From Arthrobacter globiformis (lineage in GTDB: Bacteria; Actinomycetota; Actinomycetes; Actinomycetales; Micrococcaceae): 64,000 bases of DNA. The stretch is taken from positions 2,418,001 through 2,482,000 of the forward strand of contig NZ_JAUSXI010000001.1 in assembly GCF_030815865.1 (NCBI RefSeq), read 5' to 3'. The position numbers and the translations under genes were made by a program. Below are positions 41,440 through 49,543 of this stretch, one piece after another. Each line of letters opens with the position of its first letter. The first letter of the stretch is position 1. Below the pieces are notes generated by a model that searched no databases, was not told the DNA's origin, and saw nothing but the letters and a program-made list of their open reading frames with translations.

Positions 41440-41955
41440 TCAGCCGATCACAACGGTCAGCTCCACTGGGACAGCGCGGCGGACTGCATCGTCGACGGGG
41501 GAATGCTCGTCTGCCCATCGAACGATGTCGCGGAGAGCGGCCTCTTCGGTGTCTTTGGCTGCTATGCGGACCACTGTGCGCAGTGCGAGGGGTCCTGCAG
41601 GAGTGTCCTTACCGATTCCCAGCAGACCGCGGTCATCAGATTCACTGTCCACATCAACTTCGAGCAGGTTTAGGCTCACTCCCTTTTCGGCGGCACGCAT
41701 GGCGATGAGCGAGACCAAGCAGGCGGCGCTTGCCGAGCGCAGCATCCATCCAGGAGTAGGCGCCGAACCCTTCCCGCCAACTCCTGGCCCCATGTCCGTC
41801 ACCAAGGACCAGCCGTGGGGGCCGTCAACCCGGACCCGGAGCCCATCTTCCAGCACGGCAGTGGCCGTTGAGTCGCGGGAGCGGGCCTTCTCCGGGCTTT
41901 CGTTCAAGTACTGCCGAGACCTGCTGATGGCTTGGGCTACTTCCGATTGCGACAT
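41440..41955 (-). CDS. OsmC family protein
   Basis: A 171-aa protein from the ATG at 41955, with GGAAAGGGAG upstream; a longer frame to 42072 extends into the neighbouring pseudogene. The OsmC fold is visible in DMGPGVGGKGSAPTPGWML and SASAACLVSLIAMRAAEKG (active-site Cys) with the following NLLEVDVDSESDDRG strand. These proteins reduce organic peroxides or act as Ohr-like thiol peroxidases; only one of the two peroxidatic Cys is present here (the Cys in the AACL segment). The gene is intact among decayed neighbours. Confidence 0.85.
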   Translation of the reverse strand: MSQSEVAQAISRSRQYLNESPEKARSRDSTATAVLEDGLRVRVDGPHGWSLVTDMGPGVGGKGSAPTPGWMLRSASAACLVSLIAMRAAEKGVSLNLLEVDVDSESDDRGLLGIGKDTPAGPLALRTVVRIAAKDTEEAALRDIVRWADEHSPVDDAVRRAVPVELTVVIG

Positions 41956-42025
41956 ATCCGGCACTCCCTTTCCGCCGTGGACCGAATCGGGCAAGAATAC
42001 ACCTCTACGAGTCAGGGTGGCTGTC

Positions 42026-42500
42026 TCATGGCAGCGAAGCGAGAATCTCCTGCGGCCATACTTTGGTAACAACGTCGTTCATGTCCCCGTGCTGCTCGCA
42101 CAATAAGGTGTATGGCCCGGGTTCAGCACGGTGAGAGTCACCGGGGCGCCGAGAAGGCCCCGGGGTTGGACCTTGTTGGCCAGATGCCCAGCGAGTTTCA
42201 GGTCGCATACTCGGGCGCGTTCCAGACGCGGTACGCGTGCTGGAGGTCGTCAGGACGGATGGCGATCCAGACCCCAAAGCGGAATTCGTGACCGCCTTCG
42301 AGTTTGACTGGCAGCAGGGCGCGGACGACTGATGTCAGGACATCGCATGAGCGTCGCCTTATTGAGGTCCGGGTCGCTCAACGAGCTGTCTTCGGCACGG
42401 TGCTGCAAGGGGCTTTCCAGGACCGGGTCCGGGAGGCGGAAGCGCACGTCCCCGTCGTGGGGCCGCCGTCTTCCGCCCACACATTCCGCACGTGTGCTTT
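42026..42500 (-). pseudogene. DUF2199-like gene with several frameshifts
   Basis: Four successive minus-strand segments in changing frames give one protein: DVRFRLPDPVLE, then VVRALLPVKLEGGHEFRFGV with WIAIRPDDLQHAYRVWN following, then LAGHLANKVQPRGLLGAPV, then CEQHGDMNDVVTKVWPQEIL. The FGVWIAI and VWN segments match the GVWVSLS...LWED core of DUF2199 proteins. At least three frameshifts make it non-functional. The family assignment is tentative. Confidence 0.6.
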
Positions 42501-42893
42501 TCCGCAGAGACTATCCGTCCCCCGTTTATTGTCCTCTCCGGGCGAGTCTACGCGGACCGGAACGCCGACAATGGGGATTGTGTCCAGCTGGAACGCGCTG
42601 GGCTTTGAGGCCGTCCGATGCCCTCTGTGGGGCAGGTTCGGGTCATACCCTTTCGGCTTGTCCCGCCCATGAGATGTTCGAAGGAGGTCGCAGCGCCATG
42701 TCGTCCACTGACCCGCAGCCCTTGGCTTGCCCCGGGCAGAAATGCCCGCTTAAGGCCGTTTGTCGGGGTCAGGCTGAACCTGGGTATGTGCTGACTCCAG
42801 GCGTAACGACGGCGAGGGGTGGAGAAGGATTCCCCACCGCGCCAAGGGGTGCCGCACTCCGCTGGGTAGGCGGAGCAAAACCGTCAAAAAAGA

Positions 42894-42916
42894 GGGTGTG
42901 GACAGTGTCCACACCC
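42894..42916. repeat. perfect palindrome, 10-bp arms, 3-nt spacer
   Basis: GGGTGTGGAC and GTCCACACCC flank AGT. It lies 89 bp before the tRNA 3'-end fragment. It has no T-run and no gene ends nearby, so it is more likely a protein-binding site, for example for a recombinase or a regulator, than a terminator. Confidence 0.5.
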
Positions 42917-43004
42917 TGGGCTTCGGATTCGGTTGTACTGGTGCCGGACTGGGCTGGACTGGGGATGTTTTTGGGGGAGTGGCGGATTTTCAGGGGGAGC
43001 GGCT

Positions 43005-43027
43005 GGTTCGAGTCCCACCTCGGGCAC
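43005..43027 (+). other. partial tRNA-Leu 3' end, probable attachment-site remnant
   Basis: The 23 nt correspond to the end of a T-loop (GGTTCGAGTC), the right T-stem (CCAC) and an acceptor strand (CTCGGGC) plus discriminator A. GCCCGAG...CTCGGGC acceptor stems are usual for actinobacterial tRNA-Leu. Upstream sequence shows no anticodon arm, D-arm or complementary 5' acceptor. A bare 3' end is the classical product of integrase-mediated insertion at a tRNA gene. Orientation predicts the intact tRNA and the island to the left. Confidence 0.65.
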
Positions 43028-43602
43028 AGTGTTTTCGCAGGTCAGGCGCCTTTTGCCTTTTTACTGTTGACAAAGCTTGACTTTTCGGCAGCCTCCATGC
43101 TGGACAATCCTCGCGTCTCACGTCTCTCCTGCTGCGAACCTGCGCCGAAGCACGCTCTAAATCAGCCAGGAGCGGCAGGTGCGCTTGGAGAATACCTACT
43201 ACCTCAGAGGCTCTGCTCGAGCTGCTCCGACGCCGTGGGCGCGCGGGAACCACTGGTCTCTAGCGGCCGGACGGTAATGCGGATGCCGCCCTGATCGAGG
43301 GGGAATGGGAGGTTGCGTGACGACTTGTGCGGATGCGTATCCGGGGGGTCGAGGCGGCGGCGCTGCCAGGGGTGGCGTCGGGCACCGGCGGCACTTTCCT
43401 CCGATCGCGGCAGTTCCCAAGCCTGCCAATTCGGTTCCCTCACTGAGGCAGACGCGGGCGGAAAGATCCGCGGCGTGGAACTGGTCGCCCCAATTATTAC
43501 AGGGCGGCCTGGCTATATCGATCGACCTGTGCACGGTGAACACCGCCACAGGGTCCCCCAGCAACTGAGAAAGCGCGGGTACCGCCTCCGGGGGAACTTC
43601 GC

Positions 43603-43911
43603 TTGACACCGCCAAGTATCTCTTCGCGCCTGTGGGCCACCACAGCCGGGCACTCCTTTGACGGAACAGTCAGCCTGCCGCAAGCCGAGGAAATAGCGGC
43701 TGCATTGACGCTCTGCCCGGATCGCCCAAAGCGGGGAGTCCTGGAAGCAAGCGCTGCTGCCGGCGGAGCCCTGGAGGCCGACCGTACCAACGGCAAGCTT
43801 GTCTACACGGTGGAGAACTATGGGGAAACCTCAGACGCCCAGGGCAACGTCCTCGCCAACAACTTCGTAAGTGGCCCCCACAATTCACCATCGTCATCCG
43901 GGAGCGGCTAA
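43603..43911 (+). CDS. hypothetical 102-aa ORF
   Basis: A TTG-started frame reading protein-like in the middle (LPQAEEIAAALTLC, then NGKLVYTVENYGETS). No family is recognised, no strong ribosome site is seen, and it may be the residue of a longer gene. The stretch 42507-43983 is otherwise without a gene apart from the palindrome and the tRNA fragment. A short ATG frame with AAGGAGG at 42681 (ATG 42698) runs through the tRNA fragment and is also doubtful. Confidence 0.25.
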   Translation: MTPPSISSRLWATTAGHSFDGTVSLPQAEEIAAALTLCPDRPKRGVLEASAAAGGALEADRTNGKLVYTVENYGETSDAQGNVLANNFVSGPHNSPSSSGSG

Positions 43912-43983
43912 AGGCCGCTGGGGTCCCGTCTTGTAGAATCAACAGGCTTGGGCGCATCCAAGCTTTATTCGTGTGGGGGAAAA

Positions 43984-44643
43984 ATGAGCGACATTCTAAT
44001 AATCGGCCTTGCGTTCGTGGCCTTATGTGTCTTGGTGATTCTGCTGTTCAGGAAACCGATCAGCGGACTCTTGGATAGAGCAGTTTCGGCTGATATCGAG
44101 GTGACGCCACAGTCGTTCAAATTGTCAGCCAGCTCCCGGGACGCGAATAGAGAACTTGCACGGGACAGTTCGGTCCTTGCGGAAAGCGTAAAAGACGCAA
44201 ATCCCGGGACTGTGAAGCCCACCGCGTCCCAGCAGGCGTTGCCAGAAGAATCTGTACAGCAACCAGAAGCCGAGAATATCGACGCGCCAGCGACTACGCG
44301 CGAGCTTTTATCCATTGGTGCCGACTGGGCTGGCTTGATGAGTGACGCGCAGAAGATCGTGGAGAACTACAGGATCTCCGAACCGGAAGATGAAGCTTCC
44401 CTCAGTGAAGTGCTTCAGGTGATAGAGGATTCTTGTCCCGGCATTCTTCCTGAACGAGCTGTAAAACTAGCAGAAAAAGCCGCTGAAGTTCTTCAACAGT
44501 TCATGGCTGCATCACCGGGAGAAGTTACTCACGAGGATGCTCGTCTCTTCAACCTCACGCTTAGTTCCCTTCACGTGATCCTAAGCAAAACCGCTTCAAA
44601 ACTCCGGCATCCCTCCAACTCCCAATATTGGATGGAGAAATAA
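43984..44643 (+). CDS. hypothetical membrane-anchored protein
   Basis: A 219-aa protein with one N-terminal helix (residues 4-22, ILIIGLAFVALCVLVILLF), then a short basic segment RKPISGLLDRAV. A Pro/Ala/Glu-rich linker (about 70-100) follows, and then an all-helical cytosolic domain (about 105-215) with LSIGADWAGLMSDAQKIVEN. GTGGGGGAAAA precedes the ATG. No family is recognised. It is the first gene on the right side of the putative attachment site, and the base composition is lower in GC than in the left part. It might be a sensor or anchor for a neighbouring conflict gene, but this is speculation. Confidence 0.75.
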   Translation: MSDILIIGLAFVALCVLVILLFRKPISGLLDRAVSADIEVTPQSFKLSASSRDANRELARDSSVLAESVKDANPGTVKPTASQQALPEESVQQPEAENIDAPATTRELLSIGADWAGLMSDAQKIVENYRISEPEDEASLSEVLQVIEDSCPGILPERAVKLAEKAAEVLQQFMAASPGEVTHEDARLFNLTLSSLHVILSKTASKLRHPSNSQYWMEK

Positions 44644-45158
44644 AATCTTCTACGAGCTACTCCCCTTATAGGGATACGTCGAAGGGCGCCCGGATGGCTG
44701 CGAATGCTGGTCTCTTGGCGGGGGGCGGCTTAGCGTTGCAGGCGTGGCCCTGCTCGGTTTGGATAGCAGCAGGTTGCTCCCGCGTGAGCGTAGCGGTTCG
44801 CCGGGCTCCGGCCGCTCGCGATTCAGGGCCCACGACGACGTAGCGTTCGAGACCTTTTGTTTGCCGCAGTTAGCTGGCAGGCATTGGCAACCGCTGACTA
44901 CGAGCCAACAGGACGGCGAAGTCCCTTTGTGGAACGACGGGGGAGTGAATCCCTTTGCTCGTTCGATCCGGCGACACGTTTCTAACTGAATCTATCCACC
45001 GTCTACCAGCTGTGCTGGTACGCCTACCTGGATCCCGAAGATCTTGATGATGCCCATGGCGTCAGCGACGTTGCCGCATGACGAGGAGAGGCGCGCCTAT
45101 CGAAAGACCTCGGTCTTGCGAACTAGGGTTGAAACGAGGGGTGAAAGGAGGCGGCTAC
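44644..45158. other. intergenic region, 515 bp
   Basis: No convincing gene on either strand. It contains short frames only, and a CCCCTTATAGGG palindrome near 44664. The last 30 bases hold GTGAAAGGAGG, the strong ribosome site of the next gene. Confidence 0.4.
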
Positions 45159-48100
45159 ATGACGCTTAGTGGGGGCTTGCCCCATCTGGCAGGCGCCAAC
45201 GAGCTTGAGCGCTGGGCTGATACCCGATCTGCGCAGGCTGACCTTCCGATCCTAGTGCGCCGGCTCATCCGGGCCGAGAATGATCAGGTCCAGCGCGTTG
45301 AAATGCGCGGCGGAGACAGTGTCGGGCTGAACGGGTACGACGGCTATGTTGAAGCGTTTCGATCAACACCGTTTGTGCCTGATGGTTTGAGCGTCTGGGA
45401 GATGGGTGTCGGAGGCGACCCCGAGAAGAAGGCGCAGAGCGACTACCGGAACCGGACGGGTAGCCCGAACGGCGTTGACCAATCGCGCACGACCTTCGTT
45501 TTCGTTACGCCCCGGCGCTGGGAGAAGAAGAAGGCGTGGGAGCAGCGGCGTAGCAACGAGAAAGTGTGGCGTGACGTCCGGGTCCTCGATGCAGATGACA
45601 TCGAGCAAGCGCTGGAGGTATCTCCAGCGGTTCAGGTCTGGCTTTCCGAGCTGCTCGGAATGGATCCGTTTGGTGCAACCTCGGTTGAGGACTGGTGGGA
45701 TCGGTTCTCCCGAGGTTTCAGTCCCACATTGACTAGTTCGGTCGTGCTGGCTGGGCGGGAGGACCAAGCTGCGGCGCTTACACGCCGCCTTGCTGACGAG
45801 GTCGGCCGAACCTTCATTCGCGCACCAAGCATCGATGACGGACTCGCGTTCGCCGCGTGCTCGATGCTGATGATGGCACCGGACAACTCCGAGTCAATGC
45901 TGGCTAAGTCTCTACTCGTTCACGATGGCGCCACGCTTAGGCGGCTCGAGCGGACGTCAAGCCTGCTCATTCTTCTGCCGTACGAGGAGCATCTGCAGCG
46001 GGAGGCGCACCTGATCGACAACCACCATGTCGTTTTTGTGACTACTAATATCGACGGAGATGCTGACGTCGAGCTTCCGCCGTTGAACCACTTGGCCCTT
46101 CGGGCAGCTCTCAAGGAGGCCGGGGTGCCCGATGCCGACCTGGATCGGTACATGCGAGCCGGGAACAAAAGTCTCCTCGCGTTGCGACGTGTGTCTACCC
46201 AGTCGCGCGACCCGGAGGCATGGGGTGCTGATCTCGCGGATCGATCCATCCGCCGTTCTTGGCTTGCCGGAGCGTGGAATCAGAAGCGAAGCGGAGATAC
46301 CGAGGTGATGGAGGCACTCATCGAGACGGGTGTCGACGAGCTCGAGGAGCGGCTTACGGTCGCGATTCGACAACCTGATCCTCTGTTTACAAAAGTCGGG
46401 GCTACTTGGGCCGTTGCCGCACCAGAAGACTCATGGCGGGTGGTTAGGCAGGTCATCGCTGACCGTGACCTCGATGCTCTTGAACATGCGATCCAGACAG
46501 TGTTGGGTGCTGTCGATCCCAAGTTAGAGCTTCCGGTCGAGGACCGCTGGCTCGCGGAGATACACGGTAAGAGACGGATCCATTCCAGTGATCTGCGGAA
46601 GGGACTGGGCCGTTCGCTGGCGCTCCTCGGTTCTCGCGGGGACGAGCTCCGCCTGTCCGGGGGCCGAAGCGCCAGGCAGTGGACTGAGCGGGTCGCTTGG
46701 AATCTGTTTGAGCGTGCAACCCATGACGGGTCGGCTCAACTGTGGACCTCTATGGAGGATGTCGTGCCGCTGCTGGCGGAAGCTGCACCAGACTTGTTCC
46801 TGCGTGCGTTGTCTCAGAGCACCACTGGCACCCAACCGCTCGCTGGAAAGCTCTTTCAGGACGTCGACCAGCACTGGAACGCGGGAAGCCCTCACACTGG
46901 TTTTCTATGGGCCTTGGAAGGCCTTGCATGGTCCGAGCAGCACATGGGTTATGCCGCAGAAGTGCTGGCACAGCTCGCAGAGATTGATCCAGGAGGTCGG
47001 CTCAGTAACCGTCCGTCCGCCAGTCTTGAAGCGATCTTCAGACCTTGGTATCCGCAAACCTCGGCGCCGCTGGCGGCGCGCGTGCAAACACTCGATGCTT
47101 TGATCCGGCGCCATCGTGACGTCGCTTGGAACTTGCTGATCGAACTGATTCCAGAGCCCTCGGCATTCGCTATCGAAAGTCGCCGCCCTGAGTTTCGCGC
47201 CTGGGGAGGTCCGCGCGAACCATCTATTCCGCGCTCGGAGTTCATCGAAATGGTAGAGGCTGCCGTTGCTCGAGTGCTGGTGCTCGCGACGGAGGAGCCG
47301 AACAGATGGGCTTCTGTCCTGCCGAAGTTGAGTCATATGCCCGCTGAGTTGCGCCGGCGCGCTTTGGACGTGCTCGGATCTCTCGATCCATCGGGTCTCG
47401 CTCCTCAGGACAGGCTGACGCTCTGGGAGACGATCGATGGTCTTGTACGGCGGCATAGAGAGCACGCGGAGGCTGACTGGTCGATGGACGACGAGTCTCT
47501 GACTGCGCTCACTGACCTTCGTGACCGTGTGAAGCCTGAACTGCCTAGCGATGTTCATCGGTGGTTGTTTGACGATTGGCACCCGAACATCGGGATATCT
47601 CATGCGGACAACCTGGAGAACTACGATGCAGCTCTTGAGACTGCCCGTCAGCAGGCGATCCTTGAAGTACTGCTGAGCGAAGGCTGGGAGGCGGTTCTTG
47701 CCCTAGCGGATGCTGCAGAGCTTCCCTGGTCGGTTGGTTTCTCGCTCGCTCATGTAAGTGATGTCAACGATGTCCGCACGTTCACGCTACTTGAGGATCC
47801 GGATCGATCGCGGATCCAGTTCGCTGAAGGATACGCGCGTGCACGTCTCGGTGGTGATCTTGAGCGCATCCGAGAGTGGGCTGAGCGGTTTACTGGGCAC
47901 CCTCTGGTCCAAGCACGACTGCTTCAGTTGAGTGCTGATGTCGAAGGTGCCTGGCGGCTGCTGGTTGAATATGGGCCGGATGTCGACTCTGCTTACTGGT
48001 CCGCGTTCATGCCTTACGGACGCGGCGCGGATTTTCCGTTCGTCAACGAAGCCTCGCGTCAGTTGCTCGTGCACGGCCGCGTCGCGATGGCCCTTGACAC

Positions 48101-48929
48101 GCTAAGCCTGTATGCGACAGGCCAGTCTGAACTTGATGCCGATCTGATCATTCAAGCATTGAAGACCTTTGAAACAAAGGAGGACCCAGAAGCCGCGTGT
48201 GTCTCGAGCTACGACATCTCAAGGCTGATTCAGTACCTCAAGGAAGAGGGTATCGACGAGGAGACCGTCGCAGTCCTGGAATGGAGGTACCTTCCGCTCC
48301 TCCATGACGATGCCCGTACGTTGACGCTGGAGAATCTTCTTGCCCGCAACCCTCGAACCTTCGTCGAACTAGTGGAGCTGGTGTTTCGGCGTGCTAATGA
48401 GGACGCGGATAGTCAACAGCGGGAAGCCAATCCCACGCTGGCCTCGAATGCATATCGGCTTCTTCGTGAGTGGAAGGTCGTTCCTGGCACCCAGGAGGAC
48501 GGCATCGTGGATGGGACTGCCCTCAGCGAATGGCTCGCAGAAGCGCGCCAACTTCTCATCGAAGCTGATCGAATCGACGTAGGTGAGCTCCACATTGGAG
48601 AGGTTTTGGCGCACGCTCCAGAGGACCCAGATGGCACTTTCCCCACGTTGCCAGTCAGGGACGCACTCGAAGCTGCTCCCAACGACCGCCTTGAGCGTGG
48701 CTTCAGCATCGGCCTCTTCAACAAGAGAGGCGTCACGTCACGAGGAATGTCGGATGGTGGGGAGCAGGAGTATGCTTTGGCTGCCAAGTACGAATCGTGG
48801 GCCAACGCTGTGCAAGCCACGCACCCCAGGACGGCTTCCGTGCTGAGAGAAACAGCAGAGAGCTACCGCCATGAAGGCCGGCGCAACGACGAGGAGGCGA
48901 GGCGTTACTTGGAAGGTCTCGATTTCTAG
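45159..48929 (+). CDS. large putative defence protein: nuclease-like N terminus and degenerate STAND/repeat body
   Basis: A 1256-aa cytosolic protein; AAAGGAGG lies just before the ATG at 45159. Residues about 40-165 form a compact domain with LNGYDGYVEAF (D61), LSVWEMGVGGDPEKKAQ (E81, K90/K91), TTFVFVTPRRWEKKKAW and WRDVRVLDADDIEQAL. The Asp-Glu-Lys spacing is compatible with a PD-(D/E)XK-like fold. After WLSELLGM a segment resembling an NTPase strand, SVVLAGREDQAAAL, lacks the GxxGxGK P-loop. The remainder (about 400-1250) is helical-repeat-like, with AEIDPGGRLSNRPSASL. Proteins of this outline occur in defence islands with no proven function (recollection). It is a single gene between two gene-poor gaps. 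Confidence 0.7.
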   Translation: MTLSGGLPHLAGANELERWADTRSAQADLPILVRRLIRAENDQVQRVEMRGGDSVGLNGYDGYVEAFRSTPFVPDGLSVWEMGVGGDPEKKAQSDYRNRTGSPNGVDQSRTTFVFVTPRRWEKKKAWEQRRSNEKVWRDVRVLDADDIEQALEVSPAVQVWLSELLGMDPFGATSVEDWWDRFSRGFSPTLTSSVVLAGREDQAAALTRRLADEVGRTFIRAPSIDDGLAFAACSMLMMAPDNSESMLAKSLLVHDGATLRRLERTSSLLILLPYEEHLQREAHLIDNHHVVFVTTNIDGDADVELPPLNHLALRAALKEAGVPDADLDRYMRAGNKSLLALRRVSTQSRDPEAWGADLADRSIRRSWLAGAWNQKRSGDTEVMEALIETGVDELEERLTVAIRQPDPLFTKVGATWAVAAPEDSWRVVRQVIADRDLDALEHAIQTVLGAVDPKLELPVEDRWLAEIHGKRRIHSSDLRKGLGRSLALLGSRGDELRLSGGRSARQWTERVAWNLFERATHDGSAQLWTSMEDVVPLLAEAAPDLFLRALSQSTTGTQPLAGKLFQDVDQHWNAGSPHTGFLWALEGLAWSEQHMGYAAEVLAQLAEIDPGGRLSNRPSASLEAIFRPWYPQTSAPLAARVQTLDALIRRHRDVAWNLLIELIPEPSAFAIESRRPEFRAWGGPREPSIPRSEFIEMVEAAVARVLVLATEEPNRWASVLPKLSHMPAELRRRALDVLGSLDPSGLAPQDRLTLWETIDGLVRRHREHAEADWSMDDESLTALTDLRDRVKPELPSDVHRWLFDDWHPNIGISHADNLENYDAALETARQQAILEVLLSEGWEAVLALADAAELPWSVGFSLAHVSDVNDVRTFTLLEDPDRSRIQFAEGYARARLGGDLERIREWAERFTGHPLVQARLLQLSADVEGAWRLLVEYGPDVDSAYWSAFMPYGRGADFPFVNEASRQLLVHGRVAMALDTLSLYATGQSELDADLIIQALKTFETKEDPEAACVSSYDISRLIQYLKEEGIDEETVAVLEWRYLPLLHDDARTLTLENLLARNPRTFVELVELVFRRANEDADSQQREANPTLASNAYRLLREWKVVPGTQEDGIVDGTALSEWLAEARQLLIEADRIDVGELHIGEVLAHAPEDPDGTFPTLPVRDALEAAPNDRLERGFSIGLFNKRGVTSRGMSDGGEQEYALAAKYESWANAVQATHPRTASVLRETAESYRHEGRRNDEEARRYLEGLDF

Positions 48930-49018
48930 CGAGCTCGATCTGCTAGTCACACAGGCACGCCAGTGGTCGCCCACGTCGAGTTCCGGTCCCTGCCCATATC
49001 ACGGGGCTCTCACTCGAC

Positions 49019-49290
49019 TCAGGGCGAGTATGTGAGGTGGTGGTCGGCGACGAAGAGTGCCTCGTGCAGTCGGACCAGGCGACCACGGCGGCGTGCACCG
49101 GCCGACTCATCCACTGCTTCCCACTTGTTGTCGAGGATAATCTGTACGTCGCTGAAGATGACGACATGCGCGTGCGGACTGCGCGCCCCGGCTGTCGTAG
49201 TGTCGAACGCGGTGGCGATCGCACCTCTGACGTCGACTTGCGCGCTTCTTCAATCCCTTTTCTGATTTTTGGCGGAATTCCGGCAACGCG
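49019..49290 (-). pseudogene. unidentified gene fragment with probable frameshift
   Basis: The minus strand carries an open segment of about 70 codons with protein-like content, GAIATAFDTTTAGARSPHAH, then VVIFSDVQIILDNKWEAVDE and LHEALFVADHHLTYSP before a TGA at 49019-49021. No start codon is available, because a stop lies directly upstream. A second frame upstream (PPKIRKGIEEARKS) could be its continuation. No family is recognised. The rest of the 614-bp gap (48930-49543) holds nothing visible. Confidence 0.35.
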
Positions 49291-49543
49291 CTAAAACCCG
49301 ACGATCGACCAGCCCACGGACACCAGGAGGAGAAGCCTAAAAAGGCCCTCCGTAAGTATCCGAATCGAGACTAGATTTCCCAAGCAGCTACATAAGACCG
49401 AGGCACTTCAAACCCTTTGTCGGTAAATTTCCTACATATTTGGCGTCCGGCAAAGGGTGTTCTTTTTTCTGCTGGTATACGAAAATCGACTTCAACCGAT
49501 CTCAGGAGGGGTCGTGGCCGATTCATCACAAGGAGGGGCGATC

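Noticed and set aside
41186-42106. 306-aa plus-strand frame
   Set aside because: Runs antisense across the OsmC gene and the SDR remnant; no recognisable content.
43005-43027. Complete tRNA gene
   Set aside because: No complementary 5' acceptor strand, D-arm or anticodon arm upstream; only the 3' end is present.
42332-43294. 320-aa plus-strand frame, with a possible start at 42698 behind AAGGAGG
   Set aside because: It crosses the DUF2199 remnant, the palindrome and the tRNA fragment, and its content is not protein-like beyond the first 30 codons. A truncated N-terminal gene piece cannot be excluded.
43199-43615. 138-aa minus-strand frame
   Set aside because: Pro/Arg-rich second half, no ribosome site and no recognisable motif; overlaps the doubtful plus-strand frame.
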